Origin: Oscillospiraceae bacterium
GTDB lineage: Bacteria > Bacillota > Clostridia > Oscillospirales > Oscillospiraceae
Direction of reading: 5' to 3'
Assembly: GCA_022792945.1 (NCBI GenBank)
Contig: JAAWBZ010000022.1
Span: 1 to 64,000 of the forward strand
DNA length: 64,000 bases
The translations under genes and the position numbers were made by a program. The notes below the pieces were generated by a model. It was not told the origin of the DNA. It made no database searches and saw nothing but the letters and a program-made list of their open reading frames with translations. Every line of letters begins with the position of its first letter. The first letter of the stretch is position 1. Shown in pieces: positions 51,697 to 60,303 of this stretch.

Positions 51697-52135
51697 ATGG
51701 CGCAGGAACAGCCGATAAAAGCTCAGGAGCGGGAAATCCGCCGGCTGAAGGAAGGAACGAGTTTTTGGCGGAGGCCAGCGCTTTTTTCGCCGCGAGCCGT
51801 CGGAAGTCCGCAAGGAACCGCGGATGAAGTTCCTTGCGGAAAAGACAGACGGCGGCGGGAAGAAGGGAAAAATTGCCCTGTGCTGTCGGGTTCTGAAGGT
51901 GAGCCGTCAGGTTTTTTACCGGTATCTCTCCCGGCGGGAGCTGCCCTGGAAGTACCAGGGCCTGGCGGAGGCCACGCGGGCGATCCATAGCGAGCGGACG
52001 GTCTGGCGGGTGATGAAGGAAATTGGCCTGGTCCATCACCCAAAGCGCAGGCCCAACGGCATCACCAGGGCAGACCGGGAGGCCAGAAAGTCGGATGACC
52101 TGCTGAAACGGGATTTTTCAGCGGACAAACCTCTG
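51697..52135 (+). pseudogene. IS3-family transposase remnant (orfA and orfB pieces)
   Basis: The first frame gives an orfA end: EREIRRLKE, then after a one-base frame change NEFLAEASAFFAASRRKSA, the usual leucine-zipper region. From 51824 another frame gives an orfB start: MKFLAEKTDGGGKKGKIALC, VSRQVFYRYLSRRELPWKYQ. It then jumps from LAEATRAI to HSERTVWRVMKEIGLVHHPK, missing the intervening part, and ends in RKSDDLLKRDFSADKP with the entire DDE catalytic domain gone. It cannot transpose. No clear terminal inverted repeats were found. Confidence 0.8.
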
Positions 52136-52173
52136 TCTTTTCGTATCTCATGCACTTATTTTATTTCATTATT

Positions 52174-52519
52174 TTATTTTCGCAAGAGATCTAAAATGTT
52201 GGCGATGTGCTTGGCTGCGTCGCTGTTGGAGACCATGCACTGATACGCCGCACCGTGGTCCTGGCAGGCATTCTCCATACCATTGGACATCCGCTGGAAC
52301 ACGGGGACCTCCACGGTCTGAAGGGAGAAGCCGATTTTGTAGGGCTCGGCCGCGGGGGCGACGCCGCCGTCGTCCTTGGGAGTTTCTGCGGCGGGCTTGT
52401 CTCCGTCCGAAGCGGCGCGCGTGCCGCTTCCGCTGTTGTCCACGGGACTCCCGGTCGAGCAGGCCATCAGGCCGAAAACCAGAAGCGCTGCCAGAAGAAG
52501 TGCGAGTGCTTTTTTTCAT
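52174..52519 (-). pseudogene. Truncated sugar-binding lipoprotein gene with a poly-A frameshift
   Basis: On the minus strand ATG 52519 is followed by seven A; with six it would read MKKALALLLAALLVFGLMAC, a perfect lipoprotein signal. The main frame (from 52467) continues with a linker and the start of a sugar-binding domain, YKIGFSLQTVEVPVFQRMSN and CMVSNSDAAKHIANI, then stops at 52174. A full protein would need about 220 more residues. The missing part borders the IS3 remnant, so insertion and deletion probably removed it. Slippage on the A tract could restore the frame only for a useless fragment. Confidence 0.8.
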
Positions 52520-52770
52520 TTATCTGCATTCTTTATTTATTTTGTGATTTAAAAAATAAACTTTTAAAAGTAACTTAAACTTATAACACTCACAGAAACT
52601 TATCAAATGCCTGCTGAATTTTCGGCTTTTTCAACAATTTTGTCAACGCCTTTTTGACCATTCAATACAACAGCCGCCGCCAGCGGGAGGAGATCGGGCC
52701 GCTGCGGTGATTTTTCGGAAAAAGTTTTGAGGCGAAGGCCGCAGCTCACGCATATATTTTCCTGTAGGGG
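52520..52770. other. AT-rich intergenic region
   Basis: Lower GC than the surroundings and no supported gene. It would hold the promoter of the truncated binding-protein gene on the minus strand, but no clear pair of boxes was found. Nothing else is recognised. Confidence 0.5.
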
Positions 52771-52799
52771 TTGCAAAATTCTGGTTTCTGCGGTATAAT
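52771..52799 (+). promoter_or_regulatory. Promoter of the surface-protein cluster
   Basis: TTGCAA (52771-52776) and TATAAT (52794-52799), 17-base spacer. The genes from 52.9 to 60.3 kb follow with short gaps or overlaps and no terminator, so this may drive the whole set including dlt. Confidence 0.8.
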
Positions 52800-52873
52800 T
52801 TTTTCGACTTTATTCTGCCCATCCCGGGCAAAACCGGATGAAAAGAGGACGCCCGCCCGCGGGATTACTGCCT

Positions 52874-54361
52874 ATGAAAAAACGTCAACTTTCTCATTTT
52901 CTTCTACCAGGCGCCGGCGCGGTGCTGCTGCTGGCGCTGCTGATCACGACCGCGGCCCTGCCGCACTCAGCGGCGCAGACGCCCTCTGCGCCGCCCGCGC
53001 CGGCATCGCCGGCGGCAGCGCCGGTCCGGTCCGAAGCCGTGCCGGAGGCTGCGGAGACCGATCCGGCTTCACCGCTGCTGCTGCGCTATGTCCAGGGCAT
53101 CGATGGCTTTTTCCTGCCGGAAAAGACCTGTACCCGGGCGGAATTCGCGCAAATTCTACATAATTTAGGCCTCTCAGCCCCCGGCTCCGGTGCGTTTGCC
53201 GACGTGCCGGCGGCGGCTTGGTACGCCCCCGCGGTGGCCGGGATCTCCGGCATTCTGGAGGGCTACGACGACCACACCTTCCGCCCCGCCCAAGCGATCA
53301 CCCTGGCGGAGCTGACCGTCATCCACTGCCGGGTGCTGGGCGTGGAGACGGACGCCGCCGCCGAAGGCGAGGCGTGGTACGCTCCCGCGTGGCGGGCGGC
53401 GGCGGCGCTGGGCTGGCACGACGCACTGGAGGGCGCGGAGCCGGAGACGCCGGCGCAGCGCTGGATGGTGGTGTCCATCACCAACCGCGCCCTGGGCCGG
53501 ACCCCCGACGAGGCGGCCATCGACGCACTGGAGGGCCTCCGCTTTCTGGACCTGGCCCCCGGCGATCGGGCCTACTACGATATTATCGAGGCCGCCTCCA
53601 CCCACGACGCGGCCTGGAGCGCCAAAACCCGGGAGTTGCCCGCGGTGACGCCGGGCCTCCATCAGGCGGGCAGTGAGCTGGCCTTTGTCCAGCCGGACGG
53701 CGCGCTCTGCACCACACCGGGACTGCTGAACCTGAACGGTGAGACGTATCTGGTCCAGTCCAATGGCCGCATCGCCGCCGACGGGGCCATCCACCTGGTG
53801 GACGGCGCGCCGGTCTACTGCCAGGCGGACGGCACACTGCTGAAAAACGGCGGCTGGCACGATTTCTACTTTGACGCCCAGGGGCGCTATACCTCCGGCG
53901 ACGCGAAGCTGGACGAGAGCGTCGAGGCCATCCTGGCGGCGGTCACCACCCCGGAGATGACGGACCTGGAGAAGCTGCGGGCCTGCTACGACCACGTCCG
54001 CGCCTACGGCTACCTGGGCCGCAACGCCACCATTTCCGACAAGACCATGCCCCGGGACAAGGCCATCGGCTACGCCAACAAGATTTACGATACCGGCAAG
54101 GGCGACTGCTACAATTTCGCCGCCGCGTTCTACTTCCTGGCCAAGCGCCTGGGCTACGATGCCACCGCTGTGGTGGGCCGGTGCGCCTACAGCTGGGGAA
54201 CCGTGTCCCACGGCTGGGTGGAGATACCCATGGACGGCGCCGTATACCTCTTCGACCCGCAGATCGAGAATTACAACATACGCCGCGGCATCAGCAACGC
54301 CGGTCACAGCGCGTTCCGGGTGACCTATGAGACAGCCACGGGGACTTATTTTAAAAACTAG
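52874..54361 (+). CDS. Secreted SLH and transglutaminase-like domain protein
   Basis: An exported protein of about 495 residues. A signal or anchor segment (GAGAVLLLALLITTAALP) is followed by an Ala/Pro linker, SLH-type repeats (KTCTRAEFAQILHNLGL; FADVPAAAWYAPAVAGISG; YDDHTFRPAQAITLAELTV) and, after a region with cell-wall-binding-like GNG/YLVQSNGRIAADG motifs, a transglutaminase-like domain. Its triad is visible: C412 in GDCYNFAAAF, H446 in SHGWVEI and D461 in YLFDPQIE. Such domains act as proteases, amidases or cross-linkers. The start may be ATG 52838 or 52874; the latter gives the more typical signal peptide. The SLH part would hold it on the wall polymer. Confidence 0.85.
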   Translation: MKKRQLSHFLLPGAGAVLLLALLITTAALPHSAAQTPSAPPAPASPAAAPVRSEAVPEAAETDPASPLLLRYVQGIDGFFLPEKTCTRAEFAQILHNLGLSAPGSGAFADVPAAAWYAPAVAGISGILEGYDDHTFRPAQAITLAELTVIHCRVLGVETDAAAEGEAWYAPAWRAAAALGWHDALEGAEPETPAQRWMVVSITNRALGRTPDEAAIDALEGLRFLDLAPGDRAYYDIIEAASTHDAAWSAKTRELPAVTPGLHQAGSELAFVQPDGALCTTPGLLNLNGETYLVQSNGRIAADGAIHLVDGAPVYCQADGTLLKNGGWHDFYFDAQGRYTSGDAKLDESVEAILAAVTTPEMTDLEKLRACYDHVRAYGYLGRNATISDKTMPRDKAIGYANKIYDTGKGDCYNFAAAFYFLAKRLGYDATAVVGRCAYSWGTVSHGWVEIPMDGAVYLFDPQIENYNIRRGISNAGHSAFRVTYETATGTYFKN

Positions 54362-54381
54362 TGTAAAGCGAGGAGAGTCAG

Positions 54382-54966
54382 ATGAAACGAAGCCTCAGTT
54401 TGCTGCTGGCGGCGCTGCTGCTGATGAGCGCAGCGGCCTGCGCGGCCCCGGCGGAGCCGGAAGTGCCGGCCCAGCCCGAGGAGAGCGCCCCCGTCCCCGA
54501 GCCGGTACCCGACGCGCCCAAGGCCGACGCCCCTAAGTCGGCCCCCGCCCCGGAGCCGCCGGAACAGGCGGAGCCGCCGGAGGAGGTCGTGCCTGTGGAG
54601 CCGGAGCCGGAGCAGCCGCCGGCGCCGGCAGCGGAGCAGCCCCAGCCGGACCCGCCGGATCCGCCAGAGGATCCCCAGCCGGTGGAGGCAGCGCCTCCAG
54701 CCCAGACTCAGCCGGAGCAGTCTCCGGTCCAGGCGGAGCCGCCCGCGCCGCCCGCCGCGCCCAAGGCCACGGCTGCCGACGCCCAGGCGTACATCGGCCA
54801 GGAGATCGGCGCGCTCTACGCGGCCATCGGCCAGCCCAACAGCACCTACTATGAGTATTCCTGCTCCGGCCCGGGCGACGACGGTCTGTTGTACTACGAC
54901 GGCTTCACGGTGTTCACCTATGTGGAGAACGGCGTGGAGACGGTGATCGACGCGGAGGCGGACTGA
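54382..54966 (+). CDS. Pro/Glu-rich lipoprotein with a small C-terminal domain
   Basis: A 194-residue lipoprotein (lipobox SAAAC, C20). About 105 residues of Pro/Glu/Ala-rich spacer follow, probably to reach through the wall. The last 70 residues form a compact domain: AYIGQEIGALYAAIGQPNST, then YYEYSCSGPG and LLYYDGFTVFTY. The same domain occurs at 61.0 kb and, changed, in the next gene. No known name comes to mind. It starts 20 bases after the SLH protein and two bases before the next lipoprotein, so it is within one operon. Confidence 0.75.
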   Translation: MKRSLSLLLAALLLMSAAACAAPAEPEVPAQPEESAPVPEPVPDAPKADAPKSAPAPEPPEQAEPPEEVVPVEPEPEQPPAPAAEQPQPDPPDPPEDPQPVEAAPPAQTQPEQSPVQAEPPAPPAAPKATAADAQAYIGQEIGALYAAIGQPNSTYYEYSCSGPGDDGLLYYDGFTVFTYVENGVETVIDAEAD

Positions 54967-54968
54967 GG

Positions 54969-55499
54969 ATGAAGAAAATGGGAATCGCGGCGGCGCTGCT
55001 GACGCTGCTGCTGTGCGCCTGCGGCGGGCAGGCGGCGGAGACCGCCTCCGGCGAGGCGGGCCACGCCTGGGACACGGCCTTGATGGTCCAGGGGACCCGG
55101 GTGAACGGGGAGACCTCCGTTGCGGACCTTCTCGCGCTGCTGGGCGGGGACTACGAGTACGCAGAGGCCATCTCCTGCGTCTACGACGGCATGGACAAAA
55201 CCTATACCTATCCCGACGCCGTGGTCTACACCTACCCCGCGGAGGACGGCGAATGCCTGATGGAGCTGTACTGCACCGGCGGCGAGGTGGAGACGGCCCT
55301 GGGCGGCGTCACCTTCGGCGCGGCCCGGGAGGAGGTCATTGCGGCCTTTGGCCAGAATTTCACCGAGTCCGGCAGCGTCCTGCGCTACGAGAACGACACG
55401 GCGCAGTCTGAGGACTACGAGCCGGACGCCGTCTATTTTGAGCTGACCGATGGCAAGGTTACGGCCATAGCCACGGTGGCGGAGCATCGGGCGGAATGA
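54969..55499 (+). CDS. Lipoprotein related to its neighbours, function unknown
   Basis: A 176-residue lipoprotein with signal MKKMGIAAALLTLLLCACGG; C16 or C18 would be lipidated. The part around residues 45-95 resembles the small domain of the preceding gene: DLLALLGGDYEYAEAISCVY and TYTYPDAVVYTYPAEDGE. A second segment, GGVTFGAAREEVIAAFGQNF, resembles another copy of the same alpha-beta pattern. It overlaps the next gene by four bases. Role unknown; likely on the outer face of the membrane. Confidence 0.72.
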   Translation: MKKMGIAAALLTLLLCACGGQAAETASGEAGHAWDTALMVQGTRVNGETSVADLLALLGGDYEYAEAISCVYDGMDKTYTYPDAVVYTYPAEDGECLMELYCTGGEVETALGGVTFGAAREEVIAAFGQNFTESGSVLRYENDTAQSEDYEPDAVYFELTDGKVTAIATVAEHRAE

Positions 55500-56080
55500 G
55501 AAGGAAAAAAACGATTTTGGCAGCCCTCCTGGCCGCGGTGCTGGCGGTCCTGACCGCCTGCGGCCCCCGAATTTACGAGCCGGCGGGGGAGCCCACCGGC
55601 GTGGAGAGCCTGGACGCGGCGGTTTTGACCCTGCTCCAGGAGCTTTGCGACCCCAAGGCGGGTCTGGAGGAAAATCTTGGGATCGTCTACGATTGGGTCC
55701 GGGACGAGATCGCCTACCGGGCCGGGGCGGAGGACACCTCCGGCGGCTTCACCGACGAATTGACCGCGGCGCTGGCCGAGGCCATGCTTTCCAAGCGCCG
55801 GGGCAACTGCGACGGCGAGGCGGCGCTGATGGCGGTGCTTCTGCGGCGCATGGGCTGCGAGAGCGTCGTGGTCCAGGGCACCTTCACCCGGGAGGACGGC
55901 CAGGAGGTGGACCACGCCTGGGTCATCGCCCGGGTGGGGGAGGTCTGCCGCCACTTTGACCCCCTCTACGAGCGCTACTACACCGAAAACGCGGACCGGA
56001 GCTGTTTTCTTGGAACCGACGCGGACTTTCTGACTACCCACAGCTGGCAGCAGGCGGACTACCCCGCCTGCGCGGAATAA
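55496..56080 (+). CDS. Transglutaminase-like lipoprotein
   Basis: A 194-residue lipoprotein (lipobox VLTAC, C22) with a compact transglutaminase-like domain. The triad is C105 in RGNCDGEAALM, H140 in VDHAWVIA and D155 in HFDPLYE. The papain-like fold of this group serves proteases, peptidoglycan-related enzymes and amide cross-linking. It overlaps the preceding lipoprotein gene and ends 12 bases before dltA, which ties it to D-alanylation. GTG or ATG choice: the ATG at 55496 overlaps the TGA of the preceding gene. Confidence 0.82.
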   Translation: MRRKKTILAALLAAVLAVLTACGPRIYEPAGEPTGVESLDAAVLTLLQELCDPKAGLEENLGIVYDWVRDEIAYRAGAEDTSGGFTDELTAALAEAMLSKRRGNCDGEAALMAVLLRRMGCESVVVQGTFTREDGQEVDHAWVIARVGEVCRHFDPLYERYYTENADRSCFLGTDADFLTTHSWQQADYPACAE

Positions 56081-56092
56081 GGAGGAGACGCT

Positions 56093-57595
56093 TTGTTTCT
56101 GCTGGAACGTCTCAAAACATACGCGGGTACGGACCGGACCGCCATTCTCTACGGCGGCGAAGTCCTGTCCTACGCCCGCCTGGACGCCTGGAGCGACGCC
56201 TTCGCGGCGTGGCTTCTGGCGCGCTTCGGCGAGGACCGGACGCCCATCCTGATCTACGGCCACAAGGAGCTGTCCATTCCCGCCTGCATGTTCGGCGCGC
56301 TGAAGAGCGGCCGGGGCTACGTGCCGGTGGACACCACCTTCCCCCGGGAGCGGGTGGCACAGATCGTGGAGGCGGTGCGGCCCCGGGTGATCGTGGATTT
56401 CTGCGGCCTGGGCCTGGAGGCCCCGGCGGTGCTGGACGGCATGGCTTTGACGGAGATTCTGGAGAGCGGCGGTACGGCGGACCGCGGGACCTGGATCACC
56501 CCGGGCCAGACGGCCTATATCCTGTTCACCTCCGGCTCCACCGGGCAGCCCAAGGGTGTGCAGATCACCGCCGGGAACATCGCCGCGTTCAGCCGGGGCG
56601 TGGACAGCCTCCTGCGGTGCGAAGGGGAGGGGGGGACCTTCCTCAACGCCATCTCCTACTCCTTCGACGTCTCGGTCTGCGCCCTCTACTACGCCCTCTC
56701 CCGGGGCATGACCCTTTATACCGTGGACCGCGCGGCCCTCAATGACGCCAGGTCGCTTTTTGCCGCCCTGGCGGCGTCAGGGATCGACATCTGGGTTTCC
56801 ACGCCGTCTCTTGGCGAGCTCTGCCTCCAGTCCGAGCAGTTTGACCGGGGGCTTTTGCCGCGGGTGCAGAAGTTCATTTTCTGCGGCGAGGTGATGACCA
56901 GCAAGCTGGGCCGCGAGGTCCGCCGCCGCTTCCCCGGTGCGCGGGTCTATAACGCCTACGGCCCTACCGAGACTACGGTCCTGGTGACGGCGGTGGAAGC
57001 CACCGATGCCCTGTGCGCCGCCGGGGAGACCGTCCCCATCGGCTACGGCTTCGGGAACCTCACCTGCCAGATCGCGGACCCTGAGACCGGAGCGCTCCTG
57101 CCCGACGGGCAGCAGGGTGAGCTGCGGATTCTGGGGGAGTGCGTCAGTCCCGGCTACCTGGGCGACCCGGAACGGACTGCCCGGTCGTTCTTCGAGCGGG
57201 ACGGCGTCCGGGGCTACCGTACCGGCGACCTGTGTAGCCGCGAGAACGGCATGATCTACTACTACGGCCGCCTGGACGGTCAGGTGAAGCTCAACGGCTT
57301 CCGGGTGGAGCTGGAGGATGTGGAGCGGAACCTCACCAAAGTGCCCAACATTGCCCGCGCAGCGGTGGTGCCGGAGTACCGCGGCGCGCTGGTCCAGGGC
57401 CTGACGGCCTACGTTCTCCTGGAGGCCCCCGATGGCCTGGGCTCCCTCCAGCGGGCGAAGAGGATCAAGGAGGCCCTGGGGGCCCTGGTGCCCTCGTACA
57501 TGGTGCCGCGGAAGATTGTGGCGGTGGACGCTTTCCCGCTGAACACCAACGGCAAGGTGGACAAAAAGGCGCTCTCCGCCGGAGGGAAGCCATGA
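56093..57595 (+). CDS. dltA: D-alanine--D-alanyl carrier protein ligase
   Basis: Activates D-alanine with ATP and loads it onto DltC. The 500-residue adenylating enzyme has the AMP-binding core ILFTSGSTGQPKGVQIT, the NAYGPTETTVLVTAVEA motif, YRTGDLCSRENGMIYYYGRL and the C-terminal NGKVDKKAL with the catalytic Lys. DltA-type pocket sequences are present rather than those of peptide synthetases. The start is TTG 56093 after GGAGGAG. Its last codons overlap dltB (ATGACA within CCATGACACC), which is typical of the operon. Confidence 0.95.
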   Translation: MFLLERLKTYAGTDRTAILYGGEVLSYARLDAWSDAFAAWLLARFGEDRTPILIYGHKELSIPACMFGALKSGRGYVPVDTTFPRERVAQIVEAVRPRVIVDFCGLGLEAPAVLDGMALTEILESGGTADRGTWITPGQTAYILFTSGSTGQPKGVQITAGNIAAFSRGVDSLLRCEGEGGTFLNAISYSFDVSVCALYYALSRGMTLYTVDRAALNDARSLFAALAASGIDIWVSTPSLGELCLQSEQFDRGLLPRVQKFIFCGEVMTSKLGREVRRRFPGARVYNAYGPTETTVLVTAVEATDALCAAGETVPIGYGFGNLTCQIADPETGALLPDGQQGELRILGECVSPGYLGDPERTARSFFERDGVRGYRTGDLCSRENGMIYYYGRLDGQVKLNGFRVELEDVERNLTKVPNIARAAVVPEYRGALVQGLTAYVLLEAPDGLGSLQRAKRIKEALGALVPSYMVPRKIVAVDAFPLNTNGKVDKKALSAGGKP

Positions 57596-58731
57596 CACCC
57601 TTCGGCGGCCTGGCCTTTTTCTGCGTGCTGGCGGCAGCGCTGGTCCCGGCGGTCATTCTGGGCCTCCTGGGCAGGTCACTGCGGGGCTATGGCCTCGTAG
57701 CCACCCTTGCGCTGCTCCTGGCGGTGTTCGACGGCTGGGCGGCGAAGCTCACGCTGCTTGGCTTCTGGGCGCTGCAAACGGCCCTCTGCTGGGGCTGTGC
57801 CCGGCTGTGCCGGCGGTATGCCCAGCGATGGCTACTGTGGATTTTCCTCCTGGCGTCCCTGACGCCCCTGATTTTGACCAAGCTCTCCGGCGTCCTGCCA
57901 AACCTGCGGGTCCCGGGGCTTCTGGGAGTCAGCTATATGACCTTCCGGGCGGTGCAGGTGCTGCTGGACACCTGCGACGGCCACCTGGAATCTGTCAATC
58001 TGCTGGATTTCAGCTATTTTCTCCTGTTCGCCCCCAGCATTTCCTCCGGCCCGCTGGACCGCTACCGCCGGTTCACCAAGGACCTCCACACGCCCCCGGG
58101 CAGGGAGGCCTACGCTGATCTTCTGCGGGACGGCGTGTGGAAGCTGATGACCGGCGCGCTGTATAATTTTGTGCTGGGCGGCCTCATCTGGGACCTCTGG
58201 GTGGCGAAGCTGCCGGAGCATGGCTTTTGGGCGACCCTCAGCTATTTCTACGGTTATACCTTCTTCATGTTCTTCAACTTCGCCGGCTACAGCCGCATGG
58301 CGGTGGGGACGGCGTACCTCCTGGGCATCCGGATGCCGGACAATTTCGACCGGCCCTTCCTGGGGGTGGACCTGAAGGACCTCTGGGCCCGGTGGCACAT
58401 TTCGCTCTCCACGTGGCTGCGGGACTATGTGTACACCCGCTTCTGCATGGCGGCGCTGCGGAAAAAGTGGTTCAGGGGACGGCGCACCAGCTCGTATGTG
58501 GGGTATTTCCTCACCATGCTGCTCATGGGCCTCTGGCACGGCCTGACGCCGGGCTACCTGGTCTACGGCGCATACCACGGCCTGCTCATGAGCGCCAACG
58601 AGGTGCTGGACACCAGGTGGAAGCGGTTCAAAACCATCAAAAAAGGCCGTTGGAGCCGGTGGGGGATGCGTCTGATTACCTTCCACCTGTTCGCGTTCGG
58701 CCTGCTGATTTTCTCCGGACGGCTGTTATAA
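57592..58731 (+). CDS. dltB: D-alanyl-lipoteichoic acid transfer protein DltB (MBOAT family)
   Basis: A membrane O-acyltransferase of 379 residues that moves D-alanine across the membrane for transfer to teichoic acid. The MBOAT signature is intact: LLGVSYMTFRAVQVLLD, LWARWHISLSTWLRDYVY (H269) and LLMGLWHGLTPG with the invariant His at 316. About eleven membrane segments are visible. It overlaps dltA by four bases and is followed by dltC after 26 bases. Confidence 0.95.
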   Translation: MTPFGGLAFFCVLAAALVPAVILGLLGRSLRGYGLVATLALLLAVFDGWAAKLTLLGFWALQTALCWGCARLCRRYAQRWLLWIFLLASLTPLILTKLSGVLPNLRVPGLLGVSYMTFRAVQVLLDTCDGHLESVNLLDFSYFLLFAPSISSGPLDRYRRFTKDLHTPPGREAYADLLRDGVWKLMTGALYNFVLGGLIWDLWVAKLPEHGFWATLSYFYGYTFFMFFNFAGYSRMAVGTAYLLGIRMPDNFDRPFLGVDLKDLWARWHISLSTWLRDYVYTRFCMAALRKKWFRGRRTSSYVGYFLTMLLMGLWHGLTPGYLVYGAYHGLLMSANEVLDTRWKRFKTIKKGRWSRWGMRLITFHLFAFGLLIFSGRLL

Positions 58732-58757
58732 GGCCCCGGGGATTTGGAGGGATTTTT

Positions 58758-58982
58758 ATGACAGAAAAGATCATCGCGCTGCTCCTGGACATCTGCGGCG
58801 CGGACGAGGGCGAGATCCAGCCGGACACCGAGCTTTTTGAGGAGGGCATTCTGGACTCCTTCGGCCTGGTGCAGCTGCTGGTGGAGATGGAGGGGCAGCT
58901 GGGCGTGAGCCTGGACCCGGCGGCGCTGGAGCGCAGCGCCATCTCCACTCCAGCCAAGCTGGCCGCGGCGGCGCAGGCGTGA
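58758..58982 (+). CDS. dltC: D-alanyl carrier protein
   Basis: A 74-residue acyl-carrier protein that bears the D-alanine on phosphopantetheine. The attachment Ser lies in EGILDSFGLVQLLVEME near residue 33. GGAGGG is six bases before the ATG. Its TGA overlaps the GTG start of dltD (GTGA). Confidence 0.94.
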   Translation: MTEKIIALLLDICGADEGEIQPDTELFEEGILDSFGLVQLLVEMEGQLGVSLDPAALERSAISTPAKLAAAAQA

Positions 58983-60163
58983 GGCGGAAGCTATTTGCGG
59001 CGCTGGCGGCGGTTCTGGCGGCAGTGCTGGTGCTGCTGGCCGTCCCACTGGGGCTGCGGCTGGCCATGCCGGCCTATCCCGCCGCCCTGGCCGCGGACAA
59101 CGCTGCGGAGAAGATCACCGGCACGTATCTGGTCTCCCAGGCGGCGCAGGCGGACCACAGCCTCCTGGTTTTCGGCTCCAGCGAGCTGGGGACCACGGAC
59201 ATCTGCACCCACCCCGTCAATTTCTTCCGGGGCAGCGGCCTGCGGGTGGATCTGGTGGGCCGCGGTTCCTGCCAGTCGCTGATCCACGCCCTGGCCGTGG
59301 GCGCGCAGGGGGAGAACCTGCGGGGGCGGCAGGTGGTGCTGATCACCGCGCCGCAGTCCTATGTGTCCGGCGGCATCGCCAGCGACCTCTTTATGGCCAA
59401 TTACTCCCAGCAGCAGCTGCTGGACATCCTGGCTGACGGTCAGGTGCCGGATGCCATCAAAACATACCTCTCCCGCCGGGTGCAGGACCTCTTCGCCCGG
59501 TACGAGGCTGACGCCGGCGCGGCCCCCCAGGCCCACACCGCCGGGGACGTCCTCAGCGCCGCCTGGGCCTCCGGCGCGCCTGTCTGGTATCTGGCCCCTT
59601 ACGCGGGCCTGACGCGCTGCCTCCTGGACGCCAAGGATCTGGCATCTTCGCGGCGGCTGATGGCCCAGTATCCGGCGTCGGCGGCGGAGCCGCTGGACCT
59701 GCGCTTTGACTGGCAGGCCGAGGAGGCCGCGGCCCTGGCGCAGGCGGCGGAGATGGCGACCAACAACGACTTTTATATGCAGGACGGCTACTACAGCACC
59801 TACATCGGCGCGAAGCTGCGCCAGCAGGCGGGGAAGGATGCGGCGGAGAGCTACGCGGAGTCCCCAGAGTACGACGATCTCCGCTGCCTTCTGGACCTGT
59901 GCGCCCTGCGGGAGGTGGAGGTGCTGTTCGTCCACGTGCCCATGCACGGCAGCTGGAACGATTACACCGGCTTCGATGCGGCGCGGCGGGCGGAATACTA
60001 CGGGAAGGTCCGGGCAATCGTGGAAAATTATGGGAACGTCACGCTGCTGGACCTGACAAAAAACGAGTACGAACCCTATTTTCTCTGTGATACAATGCAC
60101 TTAGGCTGGAAGGGGTGGCTGGCGGTTGACCGGGCGATTGTGGAATTTTATCAACCGGATTGA
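58979..60163 (+). CDS. dltD: D-alanyl-lipoteichoic acid biosynthesis protein DltD
   Basis: A protein of 394 residues with one N-terminal membrane helix (residues about 5-30) and an outer SGNH-type hydrolase domain that hands D-alanine to the teichoic acid. The catalytic Ser is in LLVFGSSELGTTD near residue 67, and the Asp-His pair is in CDTMHLGWKGW near residue 377. It starts with GTG overlapping the dltC stop. Its end overlaps the small dltX gene. Confidence 0.95.
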   Translation: MRRKLFAALAAVLAAVLVLLAVPLGLRLAMPAYPAALAADNAAEKITGTYLVSQAAQADHSLLVFGSSELGTTDICTHPVNFFRGSGLRVDLVGRGSCQSLIHALAVGAQGENLRGRQVVLITAPQSYVSGGIASDLFMANYSQQQLLDILADGQVPDAIKTYLSRRVQDLFARYEADAGAAPQAHTAGDVLSAAWASGAPVWYLAPYAGLTRCLLDAKDLASSRRLMAQYPASAAEPLDLRFDWQAEEAAALAQAAEMATNNDFYMQDGYYSTYIGAKLRQQAGKDAAESYAESPEYDDLRCLLDLCALREVEVLFVHVPMHGSWNDYTGFDAARRAEYYGKVRAIVENYGNVTLLDLTKNEYEPYFLCDTMHLGWKGWLAVDRAIVEFYQPD

Positions 60164-60287
60164 GCGGAATTTCCGGGAGAGGCCCGCGTGGCGGGCGCTG
60201 GCCTACGCGGCCATCACGGCGGCGCTGCTGCTGACGTGGCTGTTCACCGACGGCGCGGCAACGGACTTCGTCTACAGCGAATTTTAA
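60138..60287 (+). CDS. dltX: DltX-like small membrane protein
   Basis: A 49-residue protein not previously called by length-based gene finding. One membrane helix (ALAYAAITAALLLTWLF, residues about 20-36) is followed by a short outer tail ending in DFVYSEF at the very C-terminus. This matches the hallmark C-terminal F-x-Y-x-E-F of DltX (FIYNEF in Firmicutes), the small partner that carries D-alanine between DltB and DltD. It overlaps the end of dltD in another frame. The start is unsure: TTG 60138 as given, or TTG 60126, which is better spaced from AAGGGG. In most Bacilli dltX comes first in the operon; here it is last. Confidence 0.87.
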   Translation: MWNFINRIERNFRERPAWRALAYAAITAALLLTWLFTDGAATDFVYSEF

Positions 60288-60303
60288 ACGGTTGGGATGA
60301 TTT

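Noticed and set aside
51418..51813. 131-codon minus-strand frame between the MATE gene and the IS3 remnant
   Set aside because: It reads through the MATE terminator and a second hairpin and has no ribosome site or family resemblance.
54382..54966. Pro/Glu-rich tract read as a low-complexity artefact or frameshift
   Set aside because: The frame starts with a perfect lipoprotein signal and continues into a folded domain shared with another gene, so it is a true spacer.
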